A DNA stretch of 47,725 nt, taken from assembly GCA_903821145.1 (NCBI GenBank), contig CAIJKC010000079.1, positions 1 to 47,725 of the forward strand. Reading direction: 5' to 3'. Source of the DNA: an uncultured Actinomycetes bacterium. GTDB taxonomy: Bacteria; Actinomycetota; Actinomycetes; Nanopelagicales; Nanopelagicaceae. The position numbers were made by a program, and so were the translations under genes. Position 1 is the first letter of the stretch; every line of letters begins with the position of its first letter. The notes beneath the pieces are model-generated. The model saw nothing but the letters and a program-made list of their open reading frames with translations, was not told the DNA's origin and did not search any database. Shown one piece after another: positions 15,750 through 24,899 of this stretch.

Positions 15750-17559
15750 CCACTAGCTCTTCGTGTGTTCCCACTTCAACGAGTGTTCCTTTATCAAGAA
15801 CCAAGATCTGATCGGCATGAGCAATCGTTGACAAGCGATGGGCAATCACAATACTGGTTCGGCCTGTAAGAGCGCTCTTGAGCGCCTCTTGAACCAGTGC
15901 CTCATTCTCTGAATCCAAGTGAGCAGTCGCTTCATCGAGAATGACAATGGAAGGCGCCTTCAATAGGAGTCGAGCGATAGCCAGACGCTGCCTCTCTCCG
16001 CCTGAGAGACGGTGACCACGCTCTCCAACCACGGTATTGAGACCGTTGGGAAGAGTCTGGATGAACTCCCAAATCTGTGCGGCTTCACAAGCTCGCTGAA
16101 TCTCACTCTCACTAGCATCAATTTTGGCATATCGAAGATTGGCTTCAATTGAATCGTGGAACATATGAGAATCTTGAGTCACAACGCCAATATGAGAGCG
16201 AAGTGAACTGAGGGTCAATTCGCGAATATCAACACCATTGATAGTGATCGAGCCGCGTGACACGTCATACAGTCTGGGCAACAGTCCTGAGATTGTGCTT
16301 TTGCCAGCCCCTGATGGTCCAACTATCGCAGTGAAACTTCCCGGTTTTGCAACAAAGGAGAGATCATGAATCACTTCACCAGAGTCAACGAGCTCAGCCT
16401 TCGCGACGCTTTCAAGTGAGGCGAGTGAGATATCTTCAGCTTTGGGGTAGGAGAAGGAGATATTGTTGAATCGGATCTCAGGATTCTCACTCGACAGTTC
16501 CTTAGCATCCTTTTGATCTTGAACCATAGGCTGTAGGTCTAATACTTCAAAGACGCGTTCAAAAGAGACCAGTGCTGTCATCACATCAACGCGGATATTT
16601 GAGAGCCCCGTAAGTGGACCGTAAAGGCGTGCCAGCAGCGCGGTGATTGCCAGGAGAGTTCCGACAGTGATCGTGCCCTTGATAGCAAGGTCTCCCCCGA
16701 TGCCATAGGCGAAGGCGGTAGCAATCGCTGCAACGGATGTGAGAGAGATGAAGAAGATTCGGTTAAGAACTGCAATCTGAATTCCCATATCTCTGACTCG
16801 GCCAGCTTTTGAGGAGAAGGTATGGAGTTCATTCTGGGGCTCTCCATAAAGAGTTACCAGAAGCGCTCCAGAAACATTAAAGCGCTCGGTCATCGTCGAA
16901 GACATCTCGGCATTGAGGTTGAAAGATTTTCGCGTGTATTCCTGTAGGCGCTTGCCCAGCCACTTAGTGGGAATAAGGAATATTGGTAGCAAGCAAAGCG
17001 AGAAGATGGTGATCTGCCATGAAAGGGTCATCATCGCTACGGTGACAAGAACCAAACTGATCACGTTGCTCACTACACCTGAGAGTGTTGAAGTGAACGC
17101 TTGTTGGGCGCCAATCACATCAGAGTTGATGCGGGAGATGAGCGCACCGGTTTGGGTCCGTGTGAAGAACGCGATCGATTGCCGTTGAACATGCGCAAAA
17201 ACCTGTGTCCGTAAGTCGTAGATCAAGCCTTCACCGATACGAGAAGAGAACCATCGACTTCCCAGATTAAGGAGAGCATCCCCCACCGCGATGATGCCGA
17301 CCGTAATTGCAAGCCTGAGAACAAGCGCGCTGTTATGAGGCACGACGCCTTTGTCGATCAAGGTGCGAAGCAATAGCGGAGTTGCCACGACCAGTCCCGA
17401 ATCTATGATCACAACGATGAGGAAAATCGACAACTCAAAGCTATAGGGCTTTGCAAAGGTGAGGATACGAGAGACCGTTCCAGCTTTGAGCTTCATGTCC
17501 TTAACGGATTGGTCCTTGGTAAGAGAACGTAAAGCGCCATGGTTGGCATTCATTGACAA
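15697..17559 (-). CDS. ABC exporter, fused membrane and ATPase domains
   Basis: Half-transporter of the multidrug/lipid exporter type, expected to dimerise in the cytoplasmic membrane. A six-helix transmembrane domain covers about 35-325 and the ATPase follows from about 360, with Walker A GPSGAGKST (414-422), signature LSGGE (518-522), Walker B IVILDE (538-543) and the H-loop in IVIAHRLST. An insertion of about 30 residues between the first beta strands of the ATPase (around 370-395) is longer than usual. The substrate cannot be predicted. Start: TTG at 17559 with AAGGGG nine bases ahead; an ATG two codons later is the alternative. It follows sufT by 18 bases and may share its transcript. 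Confidence 0.93.
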   Translation of the reverse strand: MSMNANHGALRSLTKDQSVKDMKLKAGTVSRILTFAKPYSFELSIFLIVVIIDSGLVVATPLLLRTLIDKGVVPHNSALVLRLAITVGIIAVGDALLNLGSRWFSSRIGEGLIYDLRTQVFAHVQRQSIAFFTRTQTGALISRINSDVIGAQQAFTSTLSGVVSNVISLVLVTVAMMTLSWQITIFSLCLLPIFLIPTKWLGKRLQEYTRKSFNLNAEMSSTMTERFNVSGALLVTLYGEPQNELHTFSSKAGRVRDMGIQIAVLNRIFFISLTSVAAIATAFAYGIGGDLAIKGTITVGTLLAITALLARLYGPLTGLSNIRVDVMTALVSFERVFEVLDLQPMVQDQKDAKELSSENPEIRFNNISFSYPKAEDISLASLESVAKAELVDSGEVIHDLSFVAKPGSFTAIVGPSGAGKSTISGLLPRLYDVSRGSITINGVDIRELTLSSLRSHIGVVTQDSHMFHDSIEANLRYAKIDASESEIQRACEAAQIWEFIQTLPNGLNTVVGERGHRLSGGERQRLAIARLLLKAPSIVILDEATAHLDSENEALVQEALKSALTGRTSIVIAHRLSTIAHADQILVLDKGTLVEVGTHEELVAKQGLYFDLYQRQSLVN

Positions 17560-17577
17560 GGTGGAGCGCCCCTTAAA

Positions 17578-17895
17578 TTAGACGGTAAAGCCAATCGCCC
17601 GGAGTTGCTCGCGGCCATCGTCAGTAATGCGATTAGGACCCCAAGGTGGCATCCAAACCCAATTGATCTTCACATCTGCAGTGAGATCTTGAAGGACAGA
17701 ACGTGTCTGATCTTCAATGACATCTTGGAGGGGGCAGGCAGCGGATGTAAGGGTCATATCCAATATGGCGATGTTGCTCTCATCGACCTGCATGTCATAC
17801 ACGAGGCCGAGGTCCACGACATTGATACCTAATTCAGGATCGATGACATCTTTCATCGCCTCTGTAACATCATCTATAGAAGCCAATTTGCTCAT
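17578..17895 (-). CDS. sufT: MIP18/DUF59-family Fe-S assembly protein (SufT-like)
   Basis: Small protein (105 residues) of the MIP18 family, known to assist iron-sulfur cluster maturation or insertion. It shows the family segment DPELGINVVDLGLVY near 19-33, the cysteine motif TSAACPLQD, and the C-terminal PPWGPNRITDDGR block. It overlaps sufU by 4 bases at the end of the suf operon, so a role in Fe-S assembly is well supported by context. The related PaaD phenylacetate protein has the same fold, but nothing of that pathway is here. Confidence 0.88.
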   Translation of the reverse strand: MSKLASIDDVTEAMKDVIDPELGINVVDLGLVYDMQVDESNIAILDMTLTSAACPLQDVIEDQTRSVLQDLTADVKINWVWMPPWGPNRITDDGREQLRAIGFTV

Positions 17896-18338
17896 ATCTT
17901 CTCTCCATCTCTGCCTTGAATTGCTGCATCTTTAAAAGCCATCCACCCTAAGAGGGCACACTTTACTCGTGCTGGGAACTTTGAGACACCAGCGAGGGCA
18001 ACGGCATCCTCAAGCAGGCTCTCATCACCTTGTAATGAACCTTTGCTGCTCATAAGTTCTGAGAACGAGTCGACGATGACGAAGGCCTCATCAAGGCTCT
18101 TGCCATGCACTAGATCACTCATCATGGAGACGCTTGCTTGTGAGATCGAGCATCCGACGCCATCCCATGTCACATCGCTCACTACCCCATCCTGCAAGAG
18201 GATATTAAGGGTGATCTCATCACCGCAGCTCGGATTCACATGGTGAACCTGCACGGTCTTCTCAGTTGATAGACCTTTGTGGAGAGGGTGCTTGTAATGA
18301 TCAAGGATCACTTCTTGGTAGAGGGAGTCAAGTTCCAT
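17892..18338 (-). CDS. sufU: SufU, zinc-dependent sulfur acceptor for SufS
   Basis: Takes persulfide sulfur from SufS and passes it to the SufBCD scaffold. The 148-residue IscU-like protein has the three cysteines of the zinc site, in NPSCGDE, GVGCSISQAS and RVKCALLGW. It has the insertion between the second and third cysteines that separates SufU from IscU. Its start overlaps the sufS stop by one base (TAATG), as expected for a tight partner. Confidence 0.95.
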   Translation of the reverse strand: MELDSLYQEVILDHYKHPLHKGLSTEKTVQVHHVNPSCGDEITLNILLQDGVVSDVTWDGVGCSISQASVSMMSDLVHGKSLDEAFVIVDSFSELMSSKGSLQGDESLLEDAVALAGVSKFPARVKCALLGWMAFKDAAIQGRDGEKI

Positions 18339-19588
18339 TAGGAGACCTTAAAGTATTTTTGGGTTGCCGCGATGCCATCAATCAAGACGTCAATATCGCT
18401 GAGATCGTTATACAGATAGAAAGATGCGCGCGTTGTGCCGGCGACACCGAACTTTCGCATCAATGGCCAGGCACAGTGATGGCCGGTGCGAACTGCGATT
18501 CCATACTGATCCAGAACTTGCCCAGCATCGTGTGGGTGAATCTCATCCAGTGCAAAGGAGATCACTCCCCCGCGATCCACAGTATCTAATGGTCCGAAGA
18601 TGCGAAGTCCTTTGATGGTCTGCAATCCAGAGAGCGCGTAATTGGTAAGTGCCACTTCGTGGTCGTGAATCTTTTCCATCCCTATTGCTTGCAAGTAATT
18701 GATGGCGGCACCGAGGCCCACAGCCTGTGCCATATTTGGAACGCCGGCTTCAAACTTTCGCGGAGCTGGTGCCCACGTCGCACTCTCCATTGTCACACTC
18801 TCAATCATCGACCCACCATAAAGAAATGGCTCCATCTGAGCGAGAAGTGCAGCTCTTCCCCACAAGACGCCTATTCCTGTTGGCCCAAGCATCTTGTGCC
18901 CAGAGAAAGCGATGAAATCTGCGTCAAGAGTTGAGACATCCAGAGCAAAGTGCGGAGCTGATTGGCATGCATCTACTACAACCAACGCCCCTACGGTGTG
19001 CGCCTTCTCCGCAATCATATGAATGGGGTTGATAGATCCCAGGACATTGGACTGATGAGTGATTGCAACGATCTTTGTTCGAGTCGAGATCAGGCTATCG
19101 ATCTTTGAGATATCCAGCCTTCCCTCATCGGTTGTGCCAAACCATGTGAGAGTTGCACCCGTGCGCTTAGCCAGCTGTTGCCAAGGAATGAGGTTGGCAT
19201 GATGCTCCATCTCAGAGACGAGAATCTCATCACCAGGCTTCAGCGCAAATACTCCCCTATTCGTATTGGAGAATGAATATGCCAGAAGATTGAGAGATTC
19301 TGTTGCACTCTTGGTGAAGATGATTTCATCAACATCTGCGCCAATAAAATGAGAAACTATCTCGCGTGCGCCTTCATAAGCAGCCGACGCCTCCTCTGCC
19401 AGCAAGTGAGATCCTCGGTGGACAGCGGCATTGTGCTGAGTATAGAAAGTTCGCTCTGCGTCGAGAACCTGCTGAGGCTTATGGCTGGTCGCCCCTGAAT
19501 CGAGATAGACCAATCGAGCATCGTTTCGCATCTTCTTATCAAAGATAGGAAAGTCAGCTTTGATTGCAGCTACATCGAGAAGGCTCAT
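18338..19588 (-). CDS. sufS: SufS cysteine desulfurase
   Basis: PLP enzyme that removes sulfur from cysteine for Fe-S cluster assembly, giving alanine and an enzyme persulfide. The 416-residue class V aminotransferase fold has the PLP lysine in FSGHKMLGPTG (Lys232) and the persulfide cysteine in RTGHHCAWPL (Cys372) on the short group II loop. It sits between sufC and sufU, the partner that stimulates this type of desulfurase. Spacing to sufC is three bases. Confidence 0.97.
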   Translation of the reverse strand: MSLLDVAAIKADFPIFDKKMRNDARLVYLDSGATSHKPQQVLDAERTFYTQHNAAVHRGSHLLAEEASAAYEGAREIVSHFIGADVDEIIFTKSATESLNLLAYSFSNTNRGVFALKPGDEILVSEMEHHANLIPWQQLAKRTGATLTWFGTTDEGRLDISKIDSLISTRTKIVAITHQSNVLGSINPIHMIAEKAHTVGALVVVDACQSAPHFALDVSTLDADFIAFSGHKMLGPTGIGVLWGRAALLAQMEPFLYGGSMIESVTMESATWAPAPRKFEAGVPNMAQAVGLGAAINYLQAIGMEKIHDHEVALTNYALSGLQTIKGLRIFGPLDTVDRGGVISFALDEIHPHDAGQVLDQYGIAVRTGHHCAWPLMRKFGVAGTTRASFYLYNDLSDIDVLIDGIAATQKYFKVS

Positions 19589-19591
19589 AGA

Positions 19592-20344
19592 TTAGGCAGT
19601 GACGTACTCTGCGTAACCATTCTCTTCAAGCTTATTGGCAAGCTCTGGGCCACCCTCTTCAACAATACGGCCAGCTGCGAAGACGTGCACAAAATCAGGC
19701 TTGATATAGCGAAGGATGCGCGTGTAGTGAGTGATCAGCATAATTCCAAGGTCATTGCTCTCCTTGATGCGGTTCACACCTTCAGAGACGATACGCAATG
19801 CATCCACATCAAGACCAGAGTCGGTCTCGTCAAGGATCGCAATCTTTGGCTTGAGAAGTTCCATCTGCAAGATTTCATGACGCTTCTTCTCGCCACCTGA
19901 GAATCCTTCATTCACATTACGCTCAGAAAATGCTGGGTCCATACTCAAGGCAGTCATAGCAGCCTTTACTTCTCCCACCCATGTGCGAACCTTTGGTGCT
20001 TCGCCACGAATAGCCGTTACTGATGTACGTAAGAAGTTCGAGACTGAGACACCAGGGACTTCTACGGGATACTGCATCGCCAGGAAGAGGCCAGCCTTTG
20101 CTCGCTCATCAACGCTCATCGCTAGGACATCTACGCCATCGAGTGTGACAGTTCCAGCGGTGACGGTGTATTTCGGATGACCAGCGATTGAATACGCAAG
20201 GGTTGACTTGCCTGAACCATTAGGTCCCATGATCGCGTGCGTTTCGCCAGATTTGATCGTCAGATCTACTCCGCGAAGAATCTCCTTGGCACCCTCATCT
20301 GTGGTGACACTGACATGCAGGTTCTTGATCTCTAGTGTGCTCAT
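19592..20344 (-). CDS. sufC: SufC, ATPase of the SufBCD scaffold
   Basis: ABC-type ATPase that drives the SufBC2D complex in building Fe-S clusters. In 250 residues: Walker A GPNGSGKST (40-48), the SufC-type signature FSGGEKKR (148-155), Walker B IAILDE (168-173) and the Suf-specific ETDSGLDVDAL stretch. It is cytoplasmic with no membrane domain. A GGGAG ribosome-binding site lies before the ATG, 12 bases after the Rieske gene. Confidence 0.97.
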   Translation of the reverse strand: MSTLEIKNLHVSVTTDEGAKEILRGVDLTIKSGETHAIMGPNGSGKSTLAYSIAGHPKYTVTAGTVTLDGVDVLAMSVDERAKAGLFLAMQYPVEVPGVSVSNFLRTSVTAIRGEAPKVRTWVGEVKAAMTALSMDPAFSERNVNEGFSGGEKKRHEILQMELLKPKIAILDETDSGLDVDALRIVSEGVNRIKESNDLGIMLITHYTRILRYIKPDFVHVFAAGRIVEEGGPELANKLEENGYAEYVTA

Positions 20345-20356
20345 TTTTCGCTCCCT

Positions 20357-20659
20357 CTACTTTTTGCTCTGAATAGTGACTGATTGACCATCTTGAATTA
20401 CTTCATAACTTTCCACTGCTTCAACAGCTGGTGGGGTAAGAGCTGCGCCACTTCGCAGATCAAACTCTGCTCCATGAAGCCAACACTCAATTTTGTAGCC
20501 TGTGATGTCTCCCTCTGAGAGCGAAGCATCTGAATGCGAGCACGTATCTGAAATCGCAAAGACTTCATCTCCGATGCGGGCAACGCAGACAGATTCGCCA
20601 TTAACTTCAATGCGCTTTGGCTTACCCGGGGTGAGCTCATCTAAGGCGATGGTGGTCAT
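20357..20659 (-). CDS. Rieske-type [2Fe-2S] ferredoxin within the suf operon
   Basis: A 100-residue soluble Rieske protein of the small NirD/biphenyl-dioxygenase ferredoxin type. The cluster ligands are visible: Cys40 and His42 in CSH, and Cys59 and His62 in CWLH. It overlaps sufD by 4 bases. Many actinobacterial suf operons carry such a gene between sufD and sufC; electron supply for cluster assembly or repair is a reasonable guess, but its partner is not known. Confidence 0.9.
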   Translation of the reverse strand: MTTIALDELTPGKPKRIEVNGESVCVARIGDEVFAISDTCSHSDASLSEGDITGYKIECWLHGAEFDLRSGAALTPPAVEAVESYEVIQDGQSVTIQSKK

Positions 20660-21744
20660 GCGATCTCCACCTTAGAGAGCTCAACATCGATGCGATCCAT
20701 GATGCGCTCTTCTATCGCCTCAATGGCAATCTTGGAGAGGATCTCCAGGAAGAAGCCACGAATAACTAATCGCTTCGCTTCACCTTCTGGAATTCCGCGA
20801 GACTCTAGGTAGAAGAGCTGTTCATCATCAAAACGACCCGTGGTTGAGGCGTGCCCCGCACCCACGATGTCGCCAGTTTCAATCTCAAGATTGGGAACAG
20901 AATCGGCGCGAGCCCCATCTGTGAGTAAGAGATTGCGGTTAAGTTCATAGGTATCTGTTCCGTCGGCTGCGGCGCGGATGAAGACATCACCGATCCAGAC
21001 AGTGCGAGCACCATCACCGGAGAGTGCGCCCTTGTAATTGACTCGAGACTTTGCATAACCCACGTTGTGATCAACATGGATGCGGTGCTCTAAGTGCTGA
21101 CCGTTTCCAGCAAAATACAGCCCATACATATCTGCTGAAGCGCCAGGACCGGCATATTCAACAGTTGGGCAGAGGCGAACAAGTGAACCACCTACGGTCA
21201 CAACAACTGAGGTAAAGGAAGCGTCCTTGCCGATGATCGCATGATGGCGACCAAGGTGGACCGCATCGTTCTCCCACTCTTGCAATGTAATGAAGCGCAG
21301 TGTTGAACCTGGCTCGAGAATTATTTCGATCTCTTCAGCGAAGAGGCCAGTTCCGACGTTTTCAATAACAATCGTTGACTGGGAGTGGATACCGGCGCGG
21401 ATCACAGTACGAGAGGCCTCAGCGGCTCCACCCAGTGAACTGCGTGTGAGAATGATTGGCTCTGTGATGACAGCATCTGCGGCAATCGCCACAACAGTCA
21501 CAGACTTTGCCGTATCGCGTACCCGCTGAACCACAACATCATCAGTTGTTGATGATGGGCCAGTTTCCACCGATGGTTGCGTCGAAATGGTGACACCAGC
21601 ACTTAGCTGCGTAGCCGTCAGCGACGGATGGTCAGCAAGGGATGTGCTCGCATCATGAAGACCTTTAAGACGCTTGAGCGGTGTGAAACGCCAAGCCTCT
21701 TCCCGGCCAGTTGGAGTCAGAAAGTTGGTAGTAAGGGTCGACAT
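20656..21744 (-). CDS. sufD: SufD, scaffold subunit of SufBCD
   Basis: Partner of SufB in the SufBC2D scaffold; needed for iron acquisition in better-studied species. The 362 residues show the short N-terminal helical part (GREEAWRFTPLKRL), the long right-handed parallel beta-helix core, and the conserved C-terminal segment with GHASTTGRFDDEQLFYLESRGI and the SufC-contact helices. It overlaps sufB by one base (TAATG) and the Rieske gene by four. Confidence 0.96.
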   Translation of the reverse strand: MSTLTTNFLTPTGREEAWRFTPLKRLKGLHDASTSLADHPSLTATQLSAGVTISTQPSVETGPSSTTDDVVVQRVRDTAKSVTVVAIAADAVITEPIILTRSSLGGAAEASRTVIRAGIHSQSTIVIENVGTGLFAEEIEIILEPGSTLRFITLQEWENDAVHLGRHHAIIGKDASFTSVVVTVGGSLVRLCPTVEYAGPGASADMYGLYFAGNGQHLEHRIHVDHNVGYAKSRVNYKGALSGDGARTVWIGDVFIRAAADGTDTYELNRNLLLTDGARADSVPNLEIETGDIVGAGHASTTGRFDDEQLFYLESRGIPEGEAKRLVIRGFFLEILSKIAIEAIEERIMDRIDVELSKVEIA

Positions 21745-23177
21745 TAACCAACTGCCCCTTCCATCTGCATTTCGATCAAACGGTTAAGCTCGAGCGCATA
21801 TTCCATAGGTAGTTCGCGTGCGATTGGCTCAATGAATCCGCGGACGATCATTGCCATCGCTTCATCTTCGGATAAGCCACGTGACATCAAGTAGAAGAGC
21901 TGATCATCAGAGATCTTTGAGACTGTTGCCTCATGTCCCATCGACACATCATCTTCACGGATATCCACATATGGGTAGGTATCTGAACGAGAGATGGTGT
22001 CAACGAGGAGCGCATCGCACTTCACAGTAGATTTGGAGTGATGAGCACCTTCAAGAACCTGGACTAAGCCGCGGTAAGAGGTACGGCCACCACCACGTGC
22101 GACTGACTTTGAGATGATCGTTGATGATGTGTAAGGAGCTGCGTGGACCATCTTCGATCCAGCATCTTGATGTTGGCCTTCGCCAGCAAATGCAATTGAA
22201 AGAGTTTCACCTTTTGCATGCTCACCCATAAGGAAAACCGCTGGGTACTTCATGGTGACCTTAGAACCGATGTTGCCATCAATCCATTCCATGGTTGCAC
22301 CTTCAGCACACGTAGCGCGCTTGGTCACTAAGTTGTATACGTTGTTTGACCAGTTCTGGATCGTTGTGTAACGAACACGTGCATTCTTCTTGACAATAAT
22401 TTCAACAACAGCTGAGTGGAGTGAGTCAGATGAGTAGATGGGCGCTGTGCAACCTTCAACATAGTGAACGTAAGATCCCTCATCAGCGATGATCAGAGTG
22501 CGTTCAAACTGACCCATATTCTCGGTGTTAATACGGAAGTACGCCTGTAATGGGATATCGACGTGAACACCCTTTGGAACGTAGATAAAGGATCCACCAG
22601 ACCAGACCGAAGTATTCAACGCTGCAAACTTGTTGTCTCCCACAGGGATAACAGTTCCGAAGTACTCCTTGAAAAGCTCCTCATGCTCGCGCAGGCCAGA
22701 ATCGGTATCTACGAAGATAACGCCGAGCTTCTCTAAATCTTCACGAATCGAGTGGTAAACAACTTCTGATTCATATTGGGCAGCAACTCCCGCAACAAGA
22801 CGGTTCTTCTCTGCATCAGGGATGCCAAGGCGGTCGTAGGTATTGCGAATATCTTCAGGAAGCTCTTCCCATGAGGTTGCTTGCTTCTCAGTGGAACGAA
22901 CGAAGTACTTGATAGTGTCAAAGAAGATGCCACTGAGGTCAGATCCCCATGTTGGCATTGGCTTCTTAGCAAAAAGGTCAAGGCCCTTAAGGCGAAGGTC
23001 AAGCATCCACTGTGGCTCACTCTTCTTTGAAGAGATATCGCGCACTACATCCTCATTAAGACCACGCTTAGCAGTAGTACCCGCATCATCTTTATCTGAC
23101 CAGCCGTACTCATACGTTCCAATACCTTCGAGTTCTGGGTTTGCCAACTCGATACGTGCGGTGAGGTCGCTGCTCAT
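21744..23177 (-). CDS. sufB: SufB, Fe-S cluster scaffold subunit
   Basis: Main scaffold on which clusters are assembled, in complex with SufC and SufD. The 477-residue protein has the beta-helix core, the [20 protein letters not shown] segment with the conserved cysteine, and the C-terminal SHEA-type block ([23 protein letters not shown]). Unlike many mycobacterial SufB proteins there is no intein. The ATG at 23177 is chosen because it has an ideal ribosome-binding site (AGGAG, seven bases away) and overlaps the sufR stop (ATGA); the open frame continues 19 codons further up inside sufR without homology. Confidence 0.97.
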   Translation of the reverse strand: MSSDLTARIELANPELEGIGTYEYGWSDKDDAGTTAKRGLNEDVVRDISSKKSEPQWMLDLRLKGLDLFAKKPMPTWGSDLSGIFFDTIKYFVRSTEKQATSWEELPEDIRNTYDRLGIPDAEKNRLVAGVAAQYESEVVYHSIREDLEKLGVIFVDTDSGLREHEELFKEYFGTVIPVGDNKFAALNTSVWSGGSFIYVPKGVHVDIPLQAYFRINTENMGQFERTLIIADEGSYVHYVEGCTAPIYSSDSLHSAVVEIIVKKNARVRYTTIQNWSNNVYNLVTKRATCAEGATMEWIDGNIGSKVTMKYPAVFLMGEHAKGETLSIAFAGEGQHQDAGSKMVHAAPYTSSTIISKSVARGGGRTSYRGLVQVLEGAHHSKSTVKCDALLVDTISRSDTYPYVDIREDDVSMGHEATVSKISDDQLFYLMSRGLSEDEAMAMIVRGFIEPIARELPMEYALELNRLIEMQMEGAVG

Positions 23178-23863
23178 GTATTTGCTCCTGTGGTTGTTTT
23201 TTCTGATGAAAGTTTTGGAATGAAAGTGGTGCACACACCATCGCCATGGGCGATCGTGGCCAATCGCTGAACGTGCGTACCCAGTATGCGCGAAATTGCT
23301 TGCGTCTCCGCTTCACACAATTCAGGAAATTGCGTGGCAACGTGGGCAACAGGACAGTGATGCTGGCAGATCTGATCTCCGATAGGACCGGCCGTCACAT
23401 CAGAAGCAAAACCTTCTTCAGTGAGAAACTCAGCGAGAGCAAGACTCTTCTCGGCCAGAGATTGGCTTGTCATGGTCTTCCCCATCTTGGTACGTGCGCG
23501 GGCTTCCATTTCCTGTGCACGCTGATCTGCAAAAGATTGAATCGAAAGATTGCTAGCCCCTGATGCAATAAATTTAAGGGCAGAGACCGCGAGGTCATCG
23601 TAAGAGTGCTCGAAATTTTCACGACCCTGATCTGTCATGAGAAAGACACGAGCTGGTCGTCCGCGACCGCGCACTGCAGTGCTTTGGTATGGCTCACGTG
23701 AAGTGAGGACTCCATCCTCGACCAGTGCATCAAGGTGGCGTCTAATACCTGCCGGGGTCATCTCTAGGCGAGAGGCGAGGTCAGCGGCTGTCGCAGGACC
23801 CGTCTCCAGAATTGCACGAGCGACTTGATCCCGCGTACGGGCATCTGGCTCGGTCTTTTTCAC
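23174..23863 (-). CDS. sufR: SufR-type Fe-S-sensing transcriptional repressor
   Basis: Regulator of the suf operon. It has an N-terminal winged helix ([20 protein letters not shown] onward) and a C-terminal cluster-binding region with cysteines in ICQHHCP, FPELCE and GDGVCT (166, 170, 183 and 211, counting from GTG 23863). The SufR family binds a [4Fe-4S] cluster and represses suf when replete. Two GTG starts are possible: 23899 (241 residues) or 23863 (229). I prefer 23863 because a SufR-like operator and a -10-like AACACT lie directly in front of it; the longer form would put the operator inside the gene. It overlaps sufB by 4 bases. Confidence 0.9.
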   Translation of the reverse strand: MKKTEPDARTRDQVARAILETGPATAADLASRLEMTPAGIRRHLDALVEDGVLTSREPYQSTAVRGRGRPARVFLMTDQGRENFEHSYDDLAVSALKFIASGASNLSIQSFADQRAQEMEARARTKMGKTMTSQSLAEKSLALAEFLTEEGFASDVTAGPIGDQICQHHCPVAHVATQFPELCEAETQAISRILGTHVQRLATIAHGDGVCTTFIPKLSSEKTTTGANT

Positions 23864-23874
23864 AACAGAAGTGT
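23860..23874 (-). promoter_or_regulatory. SufR operator (ACACT-N5-TGTGA)
   Basis: On the minus strand this reads ACACT, five bases (TCTGT), TGTGA. That matches, base for base, the inverted repeat I recall as the SufR-binding site of the mycobacterial suf promoter. It spans from a -10-like AACACT to the proposed GTG start of sufR. Bound SufR would block the promoter of the whole operon, including its own gene. Confidence 0.72.
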
Positions 23875-23910
23875 TGCGTAATTCACCCAATATCGCCACT
23901 CGACGCGGGC

Positions 23911-23950
23911 CCCCAGCCCAGCGCCTGCCCCCGTCTTGAGTAGGCTGGGG
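23911..23950. repeat. Interrupted inverted repeat ahead of ctaA
   Basis: CCCCAGCC (23911-23918) and GGCTGGGG (23943-23950) are perfect complements separated by 24 bases. The right arm overlaps the -10 hexamer of ctaA and ends three bases before its ATG. It may be an operator or an RNA/DNA hairpin; there is no U-run, so it is not a standard terminator. Confidence 0.45.
23941..23946 (+). promoter_or_regulatory. -10 hexamer of a putative leaderless ctaA promoter
   Basis: TAGGCT lies exactly six bases before the ctaA ATG; the identical hexamer at the identical distance precedes coaE on the other strand. No convincing -35 hexamer is seen in the GC-rich stretch upstream. Confidence 0.45.
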
Positions 23951-23952
23951 CT

Positions 23953-24843
23953 ATGGGCTCCCTTAAAAAGGTCATTTACACCGCACTTGTTGCTTTTCAG
24001 GCAGGGATCGTCGTGACCGGGGGCGCAGTCCGATTGACCGGTTCTGGCCTTGGCTGCCCAACCTGGCCGCAATGCACCCCCGGCTCCTATACCCCAGTCC
24101 CCCACCAGGCCCAAGGTCGACTCCATTCATGGATTGAATTCGGCAACCGCCTGCTCACCTTTGTCTTAATCATCTCGATTATCGCAGCCGTCATCGGAGT
24201 GATTCGCTGGCGACGTGAGTATCGCGAGCAGAAAGCACTTCTCTGGCTTGCTGGCGCGCAGCTTCTTGGCGTAATAGCCCAAATCGTTCTTGGTGGCATC
24301 ACCGTCCTGACTCACCTCAATCCGGCAACGGTCGGTGCCCACTTCTTGCTCTCCATCATCTTGCTCGCGGCATCACTCTCCCTAAGACAACGAATGTTGC
24401 AGACAACTCGCGTACAGGCCAGTCCTACATCAACAGTTCTCATCAGGGTATTACTCGGGCTCACAACCCTTGTGCTCACCCTTGGCACCGTTGTCACAGG
24501 TAGTGGGCCACATGCAGGCGATATCCAAGCCCATCGCTACCACCTAGATCCGCGCACTATCTCGTGGTTGCATGCAGATACCGTGATCGCACTTATCGCC
24601 CTGACCTTTGCTCTCATCTTGCTGATAAAAGTTAGCGAAAATGAAAGCGCCCGTTCACTCCTCATGCGCAGAGCGACGCTCTTTCTCTTTATATGCTTAG
24701 CCCAGGCATTGATCGGATATATCCAGTATTTCACTGGATTGCCTGAAGCTCTCGTTGCCGCCCACTTACTCGGTGCTGATTTAGTGTGGCTCGGAATCTG
24801 GAATCTCACCTTTACCGGGAAGGTTCTATCTAAGCGAATCTAG
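23953..24843 (+). CDS. ctaA: Heme A synthase
   Basis: Integral membrane enzyme that oxidises the methyl group of heme O to make heme A for aa3-type cytochrome oxidase. The 296 residues carry eight predicted membrane helices and the family marks: TGGAVRLTGSGLGCPTWPQC in the first extracellular loop region (with the cysteine pair), HSWIEFGNRL with a candidate heme-ligand histidine, GAHF in the fourth helix, and the second-half histidines in WLHADT and AAHLLGADL. It is divergent from sufR. In many actinobacteria ctaB lies close to ctaA and tkt; here ctaA is followed directly by tkt. Confidence 0.94.
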   Translation: MGSLKKVIYTALVAFQAGIVVTGGAVRLTGSGLGCPTWPQCTPGSYTPVPHQAQGRLHSWIEFGNRLLTFVLIISIIAAVIGVIRWRREYREQKALLWLAGAQLLGVIAQIVLGGITVLTHLNPATVGAHFLLSIILLAASLSLRQRMLQTTRVQASPTSTVLIRVLLGLTTLVLTLGTVVTGSGPHAGDIQAHRYHLDPRTISWLHADTVIALIALTFALILLIKVSENESARSLLMRRATLFLFICLAQALIGYIQYFTGLPEALVAAHLLGADLVWLGIWNLTFTGKVLSKRI

Positions 24844-24899
24844 AATTTTTTCATCGCAATACTTTGTAGACGATCGACAAGACCATAACAGGAGAGAAA

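Noticed and set aside
15697-17559. ABC exporter as part of a bacteriocin or defence island
   Set aside because: No precursor peptide, immunity or modification gene lies nearby; neighbours are fatty-acid and Fe-S genes.
21744-23177. Possible intein in SufB, as in mycobacteria
   Set aside because: The protein is of normal length and the conserved blocks are continuous.
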